Below the pieces are notes generated by a model that did not search any database, was not told the origin of the DNA, and was given only the letters and a program-made list of their open reading frames with translations. The position numbers were made by a program, and so were the translations under genes. This document shows positions 1-5,688 of a stretch of DNA of 8,807 bases, piece by piece; position 1 is the stretch's first letter; each line of letters begins with the position of its first letter. This stretch comes from JBOHSA01 sp050732995 (GTDB taxonomy: Bacteria; Gemmatimonadota; Gemmatimonadetes; Gemmatimonadales; GWC2-71-9): assembly GCA_050732995.1 (NCBI GenBank), contig JBOHSA010000218.1, positions 1 through 8,807 of the forward strand, read 5' to 3'.

Positions 1-2346
1 CAGCGGGCCGAGCCGGCGCGGGGCCGGTTCGTCGTCCAGGAGCCCGCGGAGGATCCGGGCGTCCCCGGCCGGGCGCGCCTCGCCTACTGTCAACAGGTTG
101 AGCAGCCACGCAGCGCGGCGGCGACCGTCCGCCGTGGCCGCCTGCAAGGCCGCGCGCTCGGCCAGCGTGCGCTCGAGCGCCGCGCGCCGCCCGTCTGGGT
201 CCCCGGCCTCGCCGTCGCTCAGGAGCTGGAGCGCCCCGACTTCCTCGCCGAAAAGCTCGAGGTCGGGTTCCGGATAGCGGGCGACAAGTTCTCGGAGGAT
301 GGCCTGCGCCGAGTCCGAGCGACCGAGCCCCTGGTGCCCCAACGCCTGGGCGAGGAGCGCGGAGCGTTCGAGCGCGGGTCGCGAGACGATGAGCCGTCCG
401 AATTCGAGGGCCCCCCGGGGCGCCTCGAATTGCGCCAGCAGCCGGGCGCCGGCATCGAGATCGGTGACACCGAGGCGCTCGACCTGTTGGATCGCCGCGC
501 GGCTGACCTGGCGGGCGTCGTCGGGGCGCTGAAACCGCCAGGCAAAGGCGACCTGGAGCAGCCCGCGCAGGCCCGCCGTCGTGAGGTCCTGGGGTGGCCC
601 CAGGGCCTGCAGATTGGTCAGGGCACGGGCGGCATCCGCCGAGTCGCCCTCGGCGATATGCGCCCAGGCGAGATGCTCCCACGCGGGACCGAAGTCGCTG
701 CGCAGCCGCACGACCTCGTGGAACGGAGCGATGGCCGCGCGCCGCGGCCGCCCGACGAGCGGCCCACGATGCAGCAGCTCGTCGGCGTAGCGGAACTGCC
801 CGAAGAGGAACTCGGGAGACCGGCGCGTCAGCTCCTGGAGCGCCTCGAGGCGCGCGGCGATCGGCAACGGCTCCGCACGGATCAACGTTTGGTAATGCGG
901 CGGAAAGGCCGTGATGTTCGCCCGGATCCGGCGCCCCTCGACCGTGTCGTGCGCGAGACTGAGCCACCGCCCCACTTCGTCGTGGCGCCAGTAGCAAATC
1001 CAACAGGCCGTGTCCAGGGCTGCGGCCGCTCCATAGCCCGCGTACGCCTCGCCCCACCGGGCCTGCGTGAACAGGCGCTCGGCCTCCACGAACGCCGCCA
1101 TCCCGGGTGGCGTCTTCGGCAACACCGCGGCGGGCAGGGCCTCGAGCGCCAACAGCTGCGCGAACACGCCATCGGCGAGGCTGTCGACCAGGGCCCGCCA
1201 CTGCACCGCCGGCCCCGCCCGCAACACCCGGAGCGGCCGCCCGCCCCGAGCGCTGACCTCGACCCGCAGCTGCTCGCCCGTCGCTGCGATCATGCCGCCC
1301 AGCACGGTCCTCGGCCGCCGGCCGCGCCAGGCCGGGTCGCCCGGCCCCCGGACGAGGAGATCGGGATAGCGGGCCAGGCTCCGGACCAGGGCGGTCGTCA
1401 GTGAATCCCCGAAGCCCGCGCCAAGCTCGCCGCTCAGGGCGAAGCCCTCGATCCGAATCGGCACGCCGGCGGCCGGCGGCTCCGGCCAGAAGACCCAGCC
1501 GAGCAGCGCCGCGGCGATGGCCGTCGCGGCGCCGACGGCGCCATGGATCCACCGCCCGCCGGGCGTCGGCGACAGCGCGCGCCGGAACGAGGCCGCGTCG
1601 GGCCAGCGATGGTCCGGGTCGTACGCGAGGGCTCGCTTCAGCGGCCCGGCCAGCTCGGTGGGGACCCCCGACCAATCCGGCCCCTCCGGCGGCGCCCAGA
1701 TGTCCCAGTGCCGCCCCGTCAGCGCCCGGTACAGCACCATCCCGAGCGCGTAGAGGTCGGTGCGCGGCGTCACGCTCCCGCCGGTGGCCTGCTCGGGGGG
1801 CGCCCAGCCCGGCGTGATCGCCCGCCCGTCCGGCTGCGTCAGCGGCGTCTGGTCGCCCCGGAGTGACTTCGCGATGCCGAAATCGACCAGCACCGCCTGA
1901 CCGTCCTCGAGAAAGATGTTGCTCGGCTTGATGTCGCGGTGCACCACGCCGTGGGCATGCGCCACTTCGAGGGCCCCGAGCAGATCCCGGGCCATCCGGA
2001 TCACCTCCCCCGGCGCCAAGCCGTCCCGGGCCAACCGGTCCTCGAGCGTCTCCCCGACCAGGTAGTCCATGGTGTAAAAGGGAAGGCCGTCGGCATCGTC
2101 GGCGTGATGCACCGTGACGATGCTGGGATGGCGCAGATTGGCGAGCGTGCGGGCTTCACGGCGGAAGCGTTCGACGGAGCGCTCGCTCGCCAGCTCCGGC
2201 CGAAGGACCTTGATCGCGACGCGCTTGTCGAGCGGGACGTCGCGCCCGAGGAACACCGTGCCCATTCCGCCGCTCGCGAGCTCACGCTCGACTTCGTAAC
2301 GCGGGGCCAGGGCCCGGCGCAGGCGCTCCAGCAGTTCGTCGGACAA
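1..2346 (-). CDS. Hanks-type serine/threonine protein kinase with one TM helix and a large extracytoplasmic region (3' end beyond window)
   Basis: A membrane-anchored protein kinase, predicted to phosphorylate Ser/Thr of partner proteins. The minus frame is open from a TTG at 2346 to position 1, giving 782 codons; the C-terminus is missing. The kinase domain covers about residues 17-258. It has a Gly-rich loop (LASGGMGTVFLG, 23-34), ATP-binding K46 (VAIKV), helix-C E64, catalytic HRD (D138, in VVHRDIKPSNIF, with N143), DFG (155-157), an APPE variant of APE (182-185) and D197 (DLYALG). All catalytic residues are present, so it should be active. One hydrophobic segment (about 266-287, starting WIHGAVGAAT) follows. 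Residues 292-400 loosely resemble the FlgO/TolB-N-like domain common in such kinases; the rest is Ala/Leu/Arg-rich and probably helical, TPR-like (inference). TTG was chosen because purine-rich GAAAGCGAG precedes it, it lies just before the domain, and the next ATG falls inside the Gly-rich loop. It is transcribed separately from the cupredoxin gene, being cut off from it by a terminator. Confidence 0.93.
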   Translation of the reverse strand, partial: MSDELLERLRRALAPRYEVERELASGGMGTVFLGRDVPLDKRVAIKVLRPELASERSVERFRREARTLANLRHPSIVTVHHADDADGLPFYTMDYLVGETLEDRLARDGLAPGEVIRMARDLLGALEVAHAHGVVHRDIKPSNIFLEDGQAVLVDFGIAKSLRGDQTPLTQPDGRAITPGWAPPEQATGGSVTPRTDLYALGMVLYRALTGRHWDIWAPPEGPDWSGVPTELAGPLKRALAYDPDHRWPDAASFRRALSPTPGGRWIHGAVGAATAIAAALLGWVFWPEPPAAGVPIRIEGFALSGELGAGFGDSLTTALVRSLARYPDLLVRGPGDPAWRGRRPRTVLGGMIAATGEQLRVEVSARGGRPLRVLRAGPAVQWRALVDSLADGVFAQLLALEALPAAVLPKTPPGMAAFVEAERLFTQARWGEAYAGYGAAAALDTACWICYWRHDEVGRWLSLAHDTVEGRRIRANITAFPPHYQTLIRAEPLPIAARLEALQELTRRSPEFLFGQFRYADELLHRGPLVGRPRRAAIAPFHEVVRLRSDFGPAWEHLAWAHIAEGDSADAARALTNLQALGPPQDLTTAGLRGLLQVAFAWRFQRPDDARQVSRAAIQQVERLGVTDLDAGARLLAQFEAPRGALEFGRLIVSRPALERSALLAQALGHQGLGRSDSAQAILRELVARYPEPDLELFGEEVGALQLLSDGEAGDPDGRRAALERTLAERAALQAATADGRRRAAWLLNLLTVGEARPAGDARILRGLLDDEPAPRRLGPL

Positions 2347-2373
2347 GGGACTCGCTTTCGGGCGCGAAAGATA

Positions 2374-2404
2374 ACGGCCCCGGGCGACCTTCGCCCGGGG
2401 CCGT
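2374..2404 (-). terminator. Rho-independent terminator of the cupredoxin gene
   Basis: A perfect 14-bp inverted repeat (plus strand: ACGGCCCCGGGCGA, 3-nt loop CCT, TCGCCCGGGGCCGT). Read on the minus strand it is followed at once by TATCTTTC, a moderately U-rich tail; on the plus strand no T-run follows. It lies 48 nt past the cupredoxin stop and ends 27 nt before the kinase TTG. It therefore insulates the kinase, whose own promoter must overlap this short interval or depend on read-through. Confidence 0.82.
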
Positions 2405-2410
2405 CGGTAG

Positions 2411-2448
2411 GCCGGCACGCCGCGCGTGGCTAGCCGCGCGTGGCCGGC
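2411..2448. repeat. Direct/inverted repeat just past the cupredoxin stop
   Basis: GCCGCGCGTGGC occurs twice (2419-2430 and 2433-2444), separated by TA, with the palindrome GGCTAGCC across the junction. The outer sequences GCCGGCACGC (2411-2420) and GCGTGGCCGGC (2438-2448) are inverted repeats with one bulged base. On the minus transcript this can form a second stem-loop between the stop codon and the terminator. It may stabilise the 3' end; no further function is visible. Confidence 0.5.
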
Positions 2449-2451
2449 GGA

Positions 2452-2904
2452 CTACTGCACCGTGATCGTCATCGCCATGCCGAGCGCCACGTGCGGCAGG
2501 CAATAGGTCCGATAGTTCCCCTTCACCGCATCCGCCCCAAACGTCACGTCATAGGTTTCGTTCAGCGCGGTCAGGAACGGCCCCGACAGGTTGTCCATCC
2601 GGTTCGCCATGGCGGCGTTCAGCTTGTCCGCCGCGCCCGCCGCAATCGAATCGGCGTAAAACGCGACGTTGTGCGGACCGCCGGACACGTTGATGAACCG
2701 CACCGTCGTACCTGGCGCGATCGTGAGCGTCGTGGGGTCGAACGCTGCCTGGTTCGTCCCGTTGCCCGTCATCCGCACTTCCACCACGGTCTCGGCCGCC
2801 GCGGGGGTCCCCGCAGGCTGGGACATCTGCGCCTCGTCCGCCTTCTTCTCACCGCACGCCACGGCCGCGAGCGCCGCCAGCGCGCCAATCCAGGTCAACC
2901 GCAT
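2452..2904 (-). CDS. Plastocyanin-like blue-copper (cupredoxin) lipoprotein
   Basis: A small (150 aa) exported electron carrier predicted to hold one type-1 copper. The N-terminus is a lipoprotein signal (MRLTWIGALAALAAVAC) with lipidation Cys17, followed by a short charged and Ala/Pro/Gly-rich linker (18-37). The cupredoxin fold covers about 38-150. Copper ligands are H78 (GGPHNVAF) and C135, H138, M143 in YCLPHVALGM, matching the plastocyanin C-x2-H-x4-M pattern exactly. The ATG at 2904 is chosen because AGGAGAGG lies just upstream and the signal peptide starts there; the frame is open to an ATG at 3024, but that adds 40 residues without signal-peptide character. It is likely tethered in the periplasm and passes electrons between membrane redox complexes or a soluble oxidase/reductase; the partner is not in the window. 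A terminator follows, and a CRP/FNR-type palindrome precedes it. Confidence 0.93.
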   Translation of the reverse strand: MRLTWIGALAALAAVACGEKKADEAQMSQPAGTPAAAETVVEVRMTGNGTNQAAFDPTTLTIAPGTTVRFINVSGGPHNVAFYADSIAAGAADKLNAAMANRMDNLSGPFLTALNETYDVTFGADAVKGNYRTYCLPHVALGMAMTITVQ

Positions 2905-2936
2905 CGCACCTCTCCTCGGAGTCGTTTTCGGTGGGC

Positions 2937-2954
2937 TTGTGAACGCGTTCACAA
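2937..2954. promoter_or_regulatory. Perfect 18-bp palindrome, CRP/FNR-family-type operator
   Basis: TTGTGAACGCGTTCACAA is a perfect palindrome and contains TGTGA-N6-TCACA, the spacing and half-sites of CRP-family sites. It begins 33 nt upstream of the cupredoxin ATG and about 259 nt from the beta-barrel start, so the cupredoxin is the likely target. On the minus strand TATTGT (2951-2956) overlaps its edge and could be a -10 element, which would favour repression, but no good -35 is seen. The half-sites also resemble the lac operator, though with a 6-bp rather than 4-bp core. Confidence 0.6.
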
Positions 2955-3012
2955 TAATCCTGCGCCCCGCAAAACGGGAGGCCCGCTCATGAGCGACCGG
3001 TCCGGCTCGGTA

Positions 3013-3051
3013 GCGTCGCCCCAAAGCCGCGGTCCCGGTCTGGGGCGGCGC
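3013..3051. repeat. Stem-loop, 11-bp stem in the divergent intergenic region
   Basis: GCGTCGCCCCA (3013-3023) can pair with TGGGGCGGCGC (3041-3051), with one G-U pair on the plus-strand RNA and a 17-nt loop. No T-run follows on either strand, so it is not an intrinsic terminator. It could structure a 5' UTR or be incidental in GC-rich DNA. Confidence 0.35.
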
Positions 3052-3094
3052 CGGGTGGCTCCAGCCGTAACTCCTTGCCCACCATGTGGTTCAC

Positions 3095-3126
3095 TTGCGA
3101 CACCGGGGCACCGTGATTTGCGACAC
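3095..3126. repeat. 9-bp direct repeat TTGCGACAC, two copies 23 bp apart
   Basis: The copies lie at 3095-3103 and 3118-3126. The 23-bp start-to-start distance is close to two helical turns, and the second copy abuts TTGACT (3127-3132). This arrangement would fit an activator binding next to a -35 element for the downstream barrel gene, but no matching -10 is evident. Confidence 0.35.
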
Positions 3127-3212
3127 TTGACTCTGGGGCGTTTTCTCCGAGCTTGGGGTCGCTTTTGCCGCCCCCTCCCGGGCGGCTTCGACCTCAACCA
3201 CGGAGACGAGAC

Positions 3213-4328
3213 GTGCGGAGACTACTGACAGTCCTAGGGCTGACGGCGGTGGTGGCCGCGGCCGCGCCGGCCCAGAACCTGTGGACCCGGCAGATCGGCA
3301 TCCAGGGCGGCTTCGCCCGGACGAAGGAGGCTGGTACCGGTCAATCCGACCACACGGATGTGTTCGGCATTCCGACGTTGTCGGCGGGCGCCCTCTTACC
3401 AACCGGGGCGGCCCTGTTCGCCATCATTCCCGTCTCTCCGAAGATCGCCGTAGAGCCATCGTTCGCGCACGCTCAGCTTACCGACGCGACCGGGATTGGC
3501 GCGGCGCTGGAGGCCGTATCAGTCGGCCTGCGTCTCGATTATGCACTGTCCTCTCGGTTCTACGCCGCATTGGGACCGAGCTACACCCTGACCAGCAGCC
3601 TCGGATCCGGTACGCTAAAGCAGTTCGGGCTCCAGGCCGCCGCAGGCTACCGTCTGACCCTCAGCTCCGCGCTCAGCGGGCGTCTCGAAGCCAAGTGGAC
3701 GACATGGGGAAAGACCGACGATCTGCCGCCCACTAACGTCTACGCGGTGGAATTCGGCCTGTCCACACCGCTCGGTGGCGCCGCCCGCCGGGCCCCAGCC
3801 CGTGCCCCCGCCGGCCGTGCTTGGCGTCCGGAGCTGGGACTGCGGGGCGGCTATTCGCGTGTGCACCTCGTGTCCGAAGGGGACGCGGCATTGCTCGCGC
3901 TCCCGGGGTTCACGAACCTGCTTGCCGCGGCCGGGCTCGCCGCTCCCACCTCGGTGTTCGCGACCTTCCCCGTCGGCCAGCGCTGGGCAGTCGAGCCGGG
4001 GCTGGAACTCCTGCGGGCGCAGTCCGGGGGGATCACGCAGACCGGGGCGCATGTCTCGGCGCGCCTCAACTACTCCGTGAATGATCACTGGTATGCGGCT
4101 GCCGGCGGCAATCTCTTGTACCGTCGAAACACCGGCGCAGACGCCGCCACAACCACCGGCGCCAACCTGGCCTGGGGCTACCGCTTCCCCATGATGGGGG
4201 CTCTCGGGGGCCGGGTGGAGCTGAGCTACATCGCCATCGGAGCGAACGCCGACTACACGGCGCTCACCGGCAATGGTGCGAGCAACACGTTCAGCGTCAC
4301 GTTCGGCCTCACGATGCCGCTGAAGTAG
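3213..4328 (+). CDS. Outer-membrane beta-barrel-like protein with two homologous halves
   Basis: A secreted 371-aa protein with a signal peptide (MRRLLTVLGLTAVVAAAAPA, likely cleaved before Gln21). The GTG at 3213 is chosen because GGAGACGAG lies just upstream and the signal peptide starts there; the frame is open further upstream to 3153, but that adds a Pro/Arg-rich stretch. The mature part consists of alternating polar/hydrophobic strands and aromatic girdle residues, as in small Gram-negative beta-barrels. It splits into two similar halves, about 24-188 and 204-371, joined by an Ala/Pro/Arg linker (189-203). Matching pairs are AVEP at 79-82 and 259-262, FAIIPV/FATFPV at 69-74 and 249-254, RFYAALGPS/HWYAAAGGN at 115-123 and 292-300, and VEFGLSTPL/VTFGLTMPL at 179-187 and 362-370. 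Substrate or role is unknown; it could be a structural or transport barrel. It is a single transcription unit ending in a terminator. Confidence 0.85.
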   Translation: MRRLLTVLGLTAVVAAAAPAQNLWTRQIGIQGGFARTKEAGTGQSDHTDVFGIPTLSAGALLPTGAALFAIIPVSPKIAVEPSFAHAQLTDATGIGAALEAVSVGLRLDYALSSRFYAALGPSYTLTSSLGSGTLKQFGLQAAAGYRLTLSSALSGRLEAKWTTWGKTDDLPPTNVYAVEFGLSTPLGGAARRAPARAPAGRAWRPELGLRGGYSRVHLVSEGDAALLALPGFTNLLAAAGLAAPTSVFATFPVGQRWAVEPGLELLRAQSGGITQTGAHVSARLNYSVNDHWYAAAGGNLLYRRNTGADAATTTGANLAWGYRFPMMGALGGRVELSYIAIGANADYTALTGNGASNTFSVTFGLTMPLK

Positions 4329-4357
4329 CGACAGCCGTTCGGCCGATAGCGATTGAC

Positions 4358-4391
4358 CAACGGCCCCCGGCAATGGGGGTCGTTGCATTTT
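4358..4391 (+). terminator. Rho-independent terminator after the beta-barrel gene
   Basis: CAACGGCCCCC (4358-4368) pairs with GGGGGTCGTTG (4375-4385), giving an 11-bp stem with one G-U pair and a 6-nt loop (GGCAAT), followed by CATTTT. It starts 30 nt past the barrel stop codon and ends 29 nt before the next start, so the next gene needs its own promoter or read-through. Confidence 0.75.
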
Positions 4392-4419
4392 CCGGCACGG
4401 CGCACGACACTTGGGAACC

Positions 4420-5577
4420 ATGTTGGACACGCCCACTGTTCCACCGCAGATTTCTCCGGACGAGCTGGCCCAGCGGCTCGACGGGGGCGAGCACCTCCAG
4501 CTGCTCGACGTGCGCGGGCCGGACAAGGTGGCGCAGAGCCATCTCCGGTTCGGTGCCGGCCTCGAGTTCCGCGCCATGCCGAATTCGAAGATCTTCGCCC
4601 TGCCGTCCGTCGATCTCCTCGGGCTCGACCCCACCCGGCCGGTGGCCGTGATCTGCGAGCACGGCAACTCGAGCCGGCAGACGACCACGTTTCTGCGCGA
4701 GCGGGGCTTCCAGGCGTTCTCGGTGACCGGAGGGATGGCGGCGTGGGAAACCGTGTACGTTCTCCGCCGGCTCCCCCCGACGCCGTCGCTCGAGCACGTG
4801 ATCCAGCTCGACCGCGCGGGGAAAGGCGCGCTGAGCTACGTGCTCGCCAGCGACGGCGCGGCGGTCGTGGTGGATCCCGGGCGGCACATCGAGCGCTACG
4901 ACGCGCTCCTGGCGGAGCTGCGTGCCAGGCCCGTCGCCGTCATCGACACCCACATGCACGCGGACTACCTGAGCGGCGCCCGGCAGGCGGCGGAGCGCTG
5001 GCGGGTCCCGTATAGGATCCATCCCGACGACGCGCGCTCGCCGTTCGACGGCACGCCGGGCCGCATGAGCTTCCAGCCGCTCACCGAGGCCGATCAGATC
5101 GTCGTCGGCCGGGCGACGCTGACGGTCCAGCACGTGCCCGGCCATACCCTCGGCAGCGTGAGCCTGTGCTCCGACGACGGCCTCGCGCTGACCGGCGACT
5201 TCCTGTTCGTGCAGTCCGTGGGACGGCCCGATCTGGGCGGCCAGGCGGAAGCCTGGGCGAAGCTGCTGTGGCGCAGCCTCGAGCGCGCGCGCCGGGAGTG
5301 GCCGGGGGACTGGCTCGTGCTCCCGGCTCACTACGGCGTCGAAACCGAGCGGCGGGCCGATCGCGTCGTAGCGGCGCGGTTCGACGTCATCGCCGCGACG
5401 AACCGGGCGGCTTCGATGCAGGACGATCGCACCTTCCTGCGCTGGATGGCCGACCACCAGACGCAGGCGCCGGAGGCCTACCGCACGATCAAACTGGCGA
5501 ATCTGGGCCTGGTGGAGGTCCCCGACACCGAAGCGGAGAGGCTCGAATCGGGCCCCAGCCAATGCGCTGTGAGCTAA
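4420..5577 (+). CDS. Rhodanese + metallo-beta-lactamase-fold fusion, persulfide-dioxygenase-like
   Basis: A 385-aa cytoplasmic protein probably acting in sulfide/persulfide oxidation. Residues 10-115 form a rhodanese domain (D30-V-R substrate-side motif; catalytic Cys79 in ICEHGNSSRQ). Residues about 125-310 are an MBL-fold domain of the ETHE1/glyoxalase-II type: THMHADYLSG (H178, H180, D182), PGHTLGS (H242), TGDFLFVQSVGRPDL (D260) and PAHYG (H304). In ETHE1 the mononuclear iron is held by equivalents of H178, H242 and D260, all present. The second-site His after D182 is Tyr183, which fits a one-metal enzyme. The rhodanese loop lacks the Arg usually found five residues after the Cys (Ser84). 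A C-terminal helical tail ends GPSQCAVS, a pattern I recall from related fusion proteins. ATG 4420 is preferred over TTG 4411, since GGGA lies just upstream of it and the extra three residues add nothing. The substrate is inferred from family resemblance; hydrolase activity on a thioester is an alternative. Confidence 0.87.
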   Translation: MLDTPTVPPQISPDELAQRLDGGEHLQLLDVRGPDKVAQSHLRFGAGLEFRAMPNSKIFALPSVDLLGLDPTRPVAVICEHGNSSRQTTTFLRERGFQAFSVTGGMAAWETVYVLRRLPPTPSLEHVIQLDRAGKGALSYVLASDGAAVVVDPGRHIERYDALLAELRARPVAVIDTHMHADYLSGARQAAERWRVPYRIHPDDARSPFDGTPGRMSFQPLTEADQIVVGRATLTVQHVPGHTLGSVSLCSDDGLALTGDFLFVQSVGRPDLGGQAEAWAKLLWRSLERARREWPGDWLVLPAHYGVETERRADRVVAARFDVIAATNRAASMQDDRTFLRWMADHQTQAPEAYRTIKLANLGLVEVPDTEAERLESGPSQCAVS

Positions 5578-5605
5578 AGCTTTCAGGCGTTAGCTGTTAG
5601 CAAAA
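5578..5605. repeat. Degenerate 7-nt periodic tract (AGCnnnn-like)
   Basis: Directly after the rhodanese-MBL stop, the sequence reads as four successive heptamers: AGCTTTC, AGGCGTT, AGCTGTT, AGCAAAA, preceded by AGCTAA at 5572-5577. AGCTAA (5572-5577) and TTAGCT (5590-5595) are also inverted and could form a weak hairpin. No T-run follows. The tract is less GC-rich than the surrounding DNA. Confidence 0.45.
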
Positions 5606-5688
5606 GCCGGTCGCCATCGGCCGCCCGCCGGTGTGCAAATCCTCCCAGCCTCCCCGTCTCTCCTACCGTCTCCCACAGGATGGTTCCC

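Larger units (their letters stand above)
2905..3212. other. Divergent intergenic region (308 nt)
   Basis: This region separates the leftward cupredoxin and rightward beta-barrel genes. It holds the cupredoxin ribosome-binding site, the CRP-like palindrome, an 11-bp stem-loop at 3013-3051, a 9-bp direct repeat (TTGCGACAC at 3095-3103 and 3118-3126) and TTGACT at 3127-3132 directly after the second copy. I see no convincing -10 element for the rightward gene, and no RNA gene or small coding sequence. Confidence 0.6.

Noticed and set aside
334..1404. A 356-codon plus-strand open frame within the kinase region.
   Set aside because: The minus strand is a single uninterrupted kinase frame across it, and the plus-strand product looks like antisense translation with no motif.
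2937..2954. A LacI-type (lac operator-like) reading of the palindrome.
   Set aside because: The half-sites TTGTGA/TCACAA resemble the lac operator, but the core is 6 bp rather than 4 bp and the centre is GC rather than CG. The CRP/FNR spacing fits better. It is not fully excluded.
2905..3024. A longer cupredoxin start at 3024, adding 40 residues.
   Set aside because: The extension is Arg/Pro-rich and would bury the lipoprotein signal; AGGAGAGG immediately precedes the ATG at 2904, and the extended frame also runs through the CRP-like palindrome.
3127..3160. A standard sigma-70 promoter with TTGACT as -35 for the barrel gene.
   Set aside because: No hexamer resembling TATAAT occurs 16-18 nt downstream (the sequence there is around AGCTTG), so I do not call a promoter.
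2440..3228. A 262-codon plus-strand open frame over the cupredoxin and intergenic region.
   Set aside because: It is antisense to the cupredoxin with its exact copper-ligand motif, and its His/Arg-rich product has no domain or ribosome-binding site.
4309..5562. A 417-codon open frame antisense to the rhodanese-MBL gene.
   Set aside because: The translation is low-complexity (Arg, Gly, His, Pro) and the plus strand has intact rhodanese and MBL motifs over the same span.
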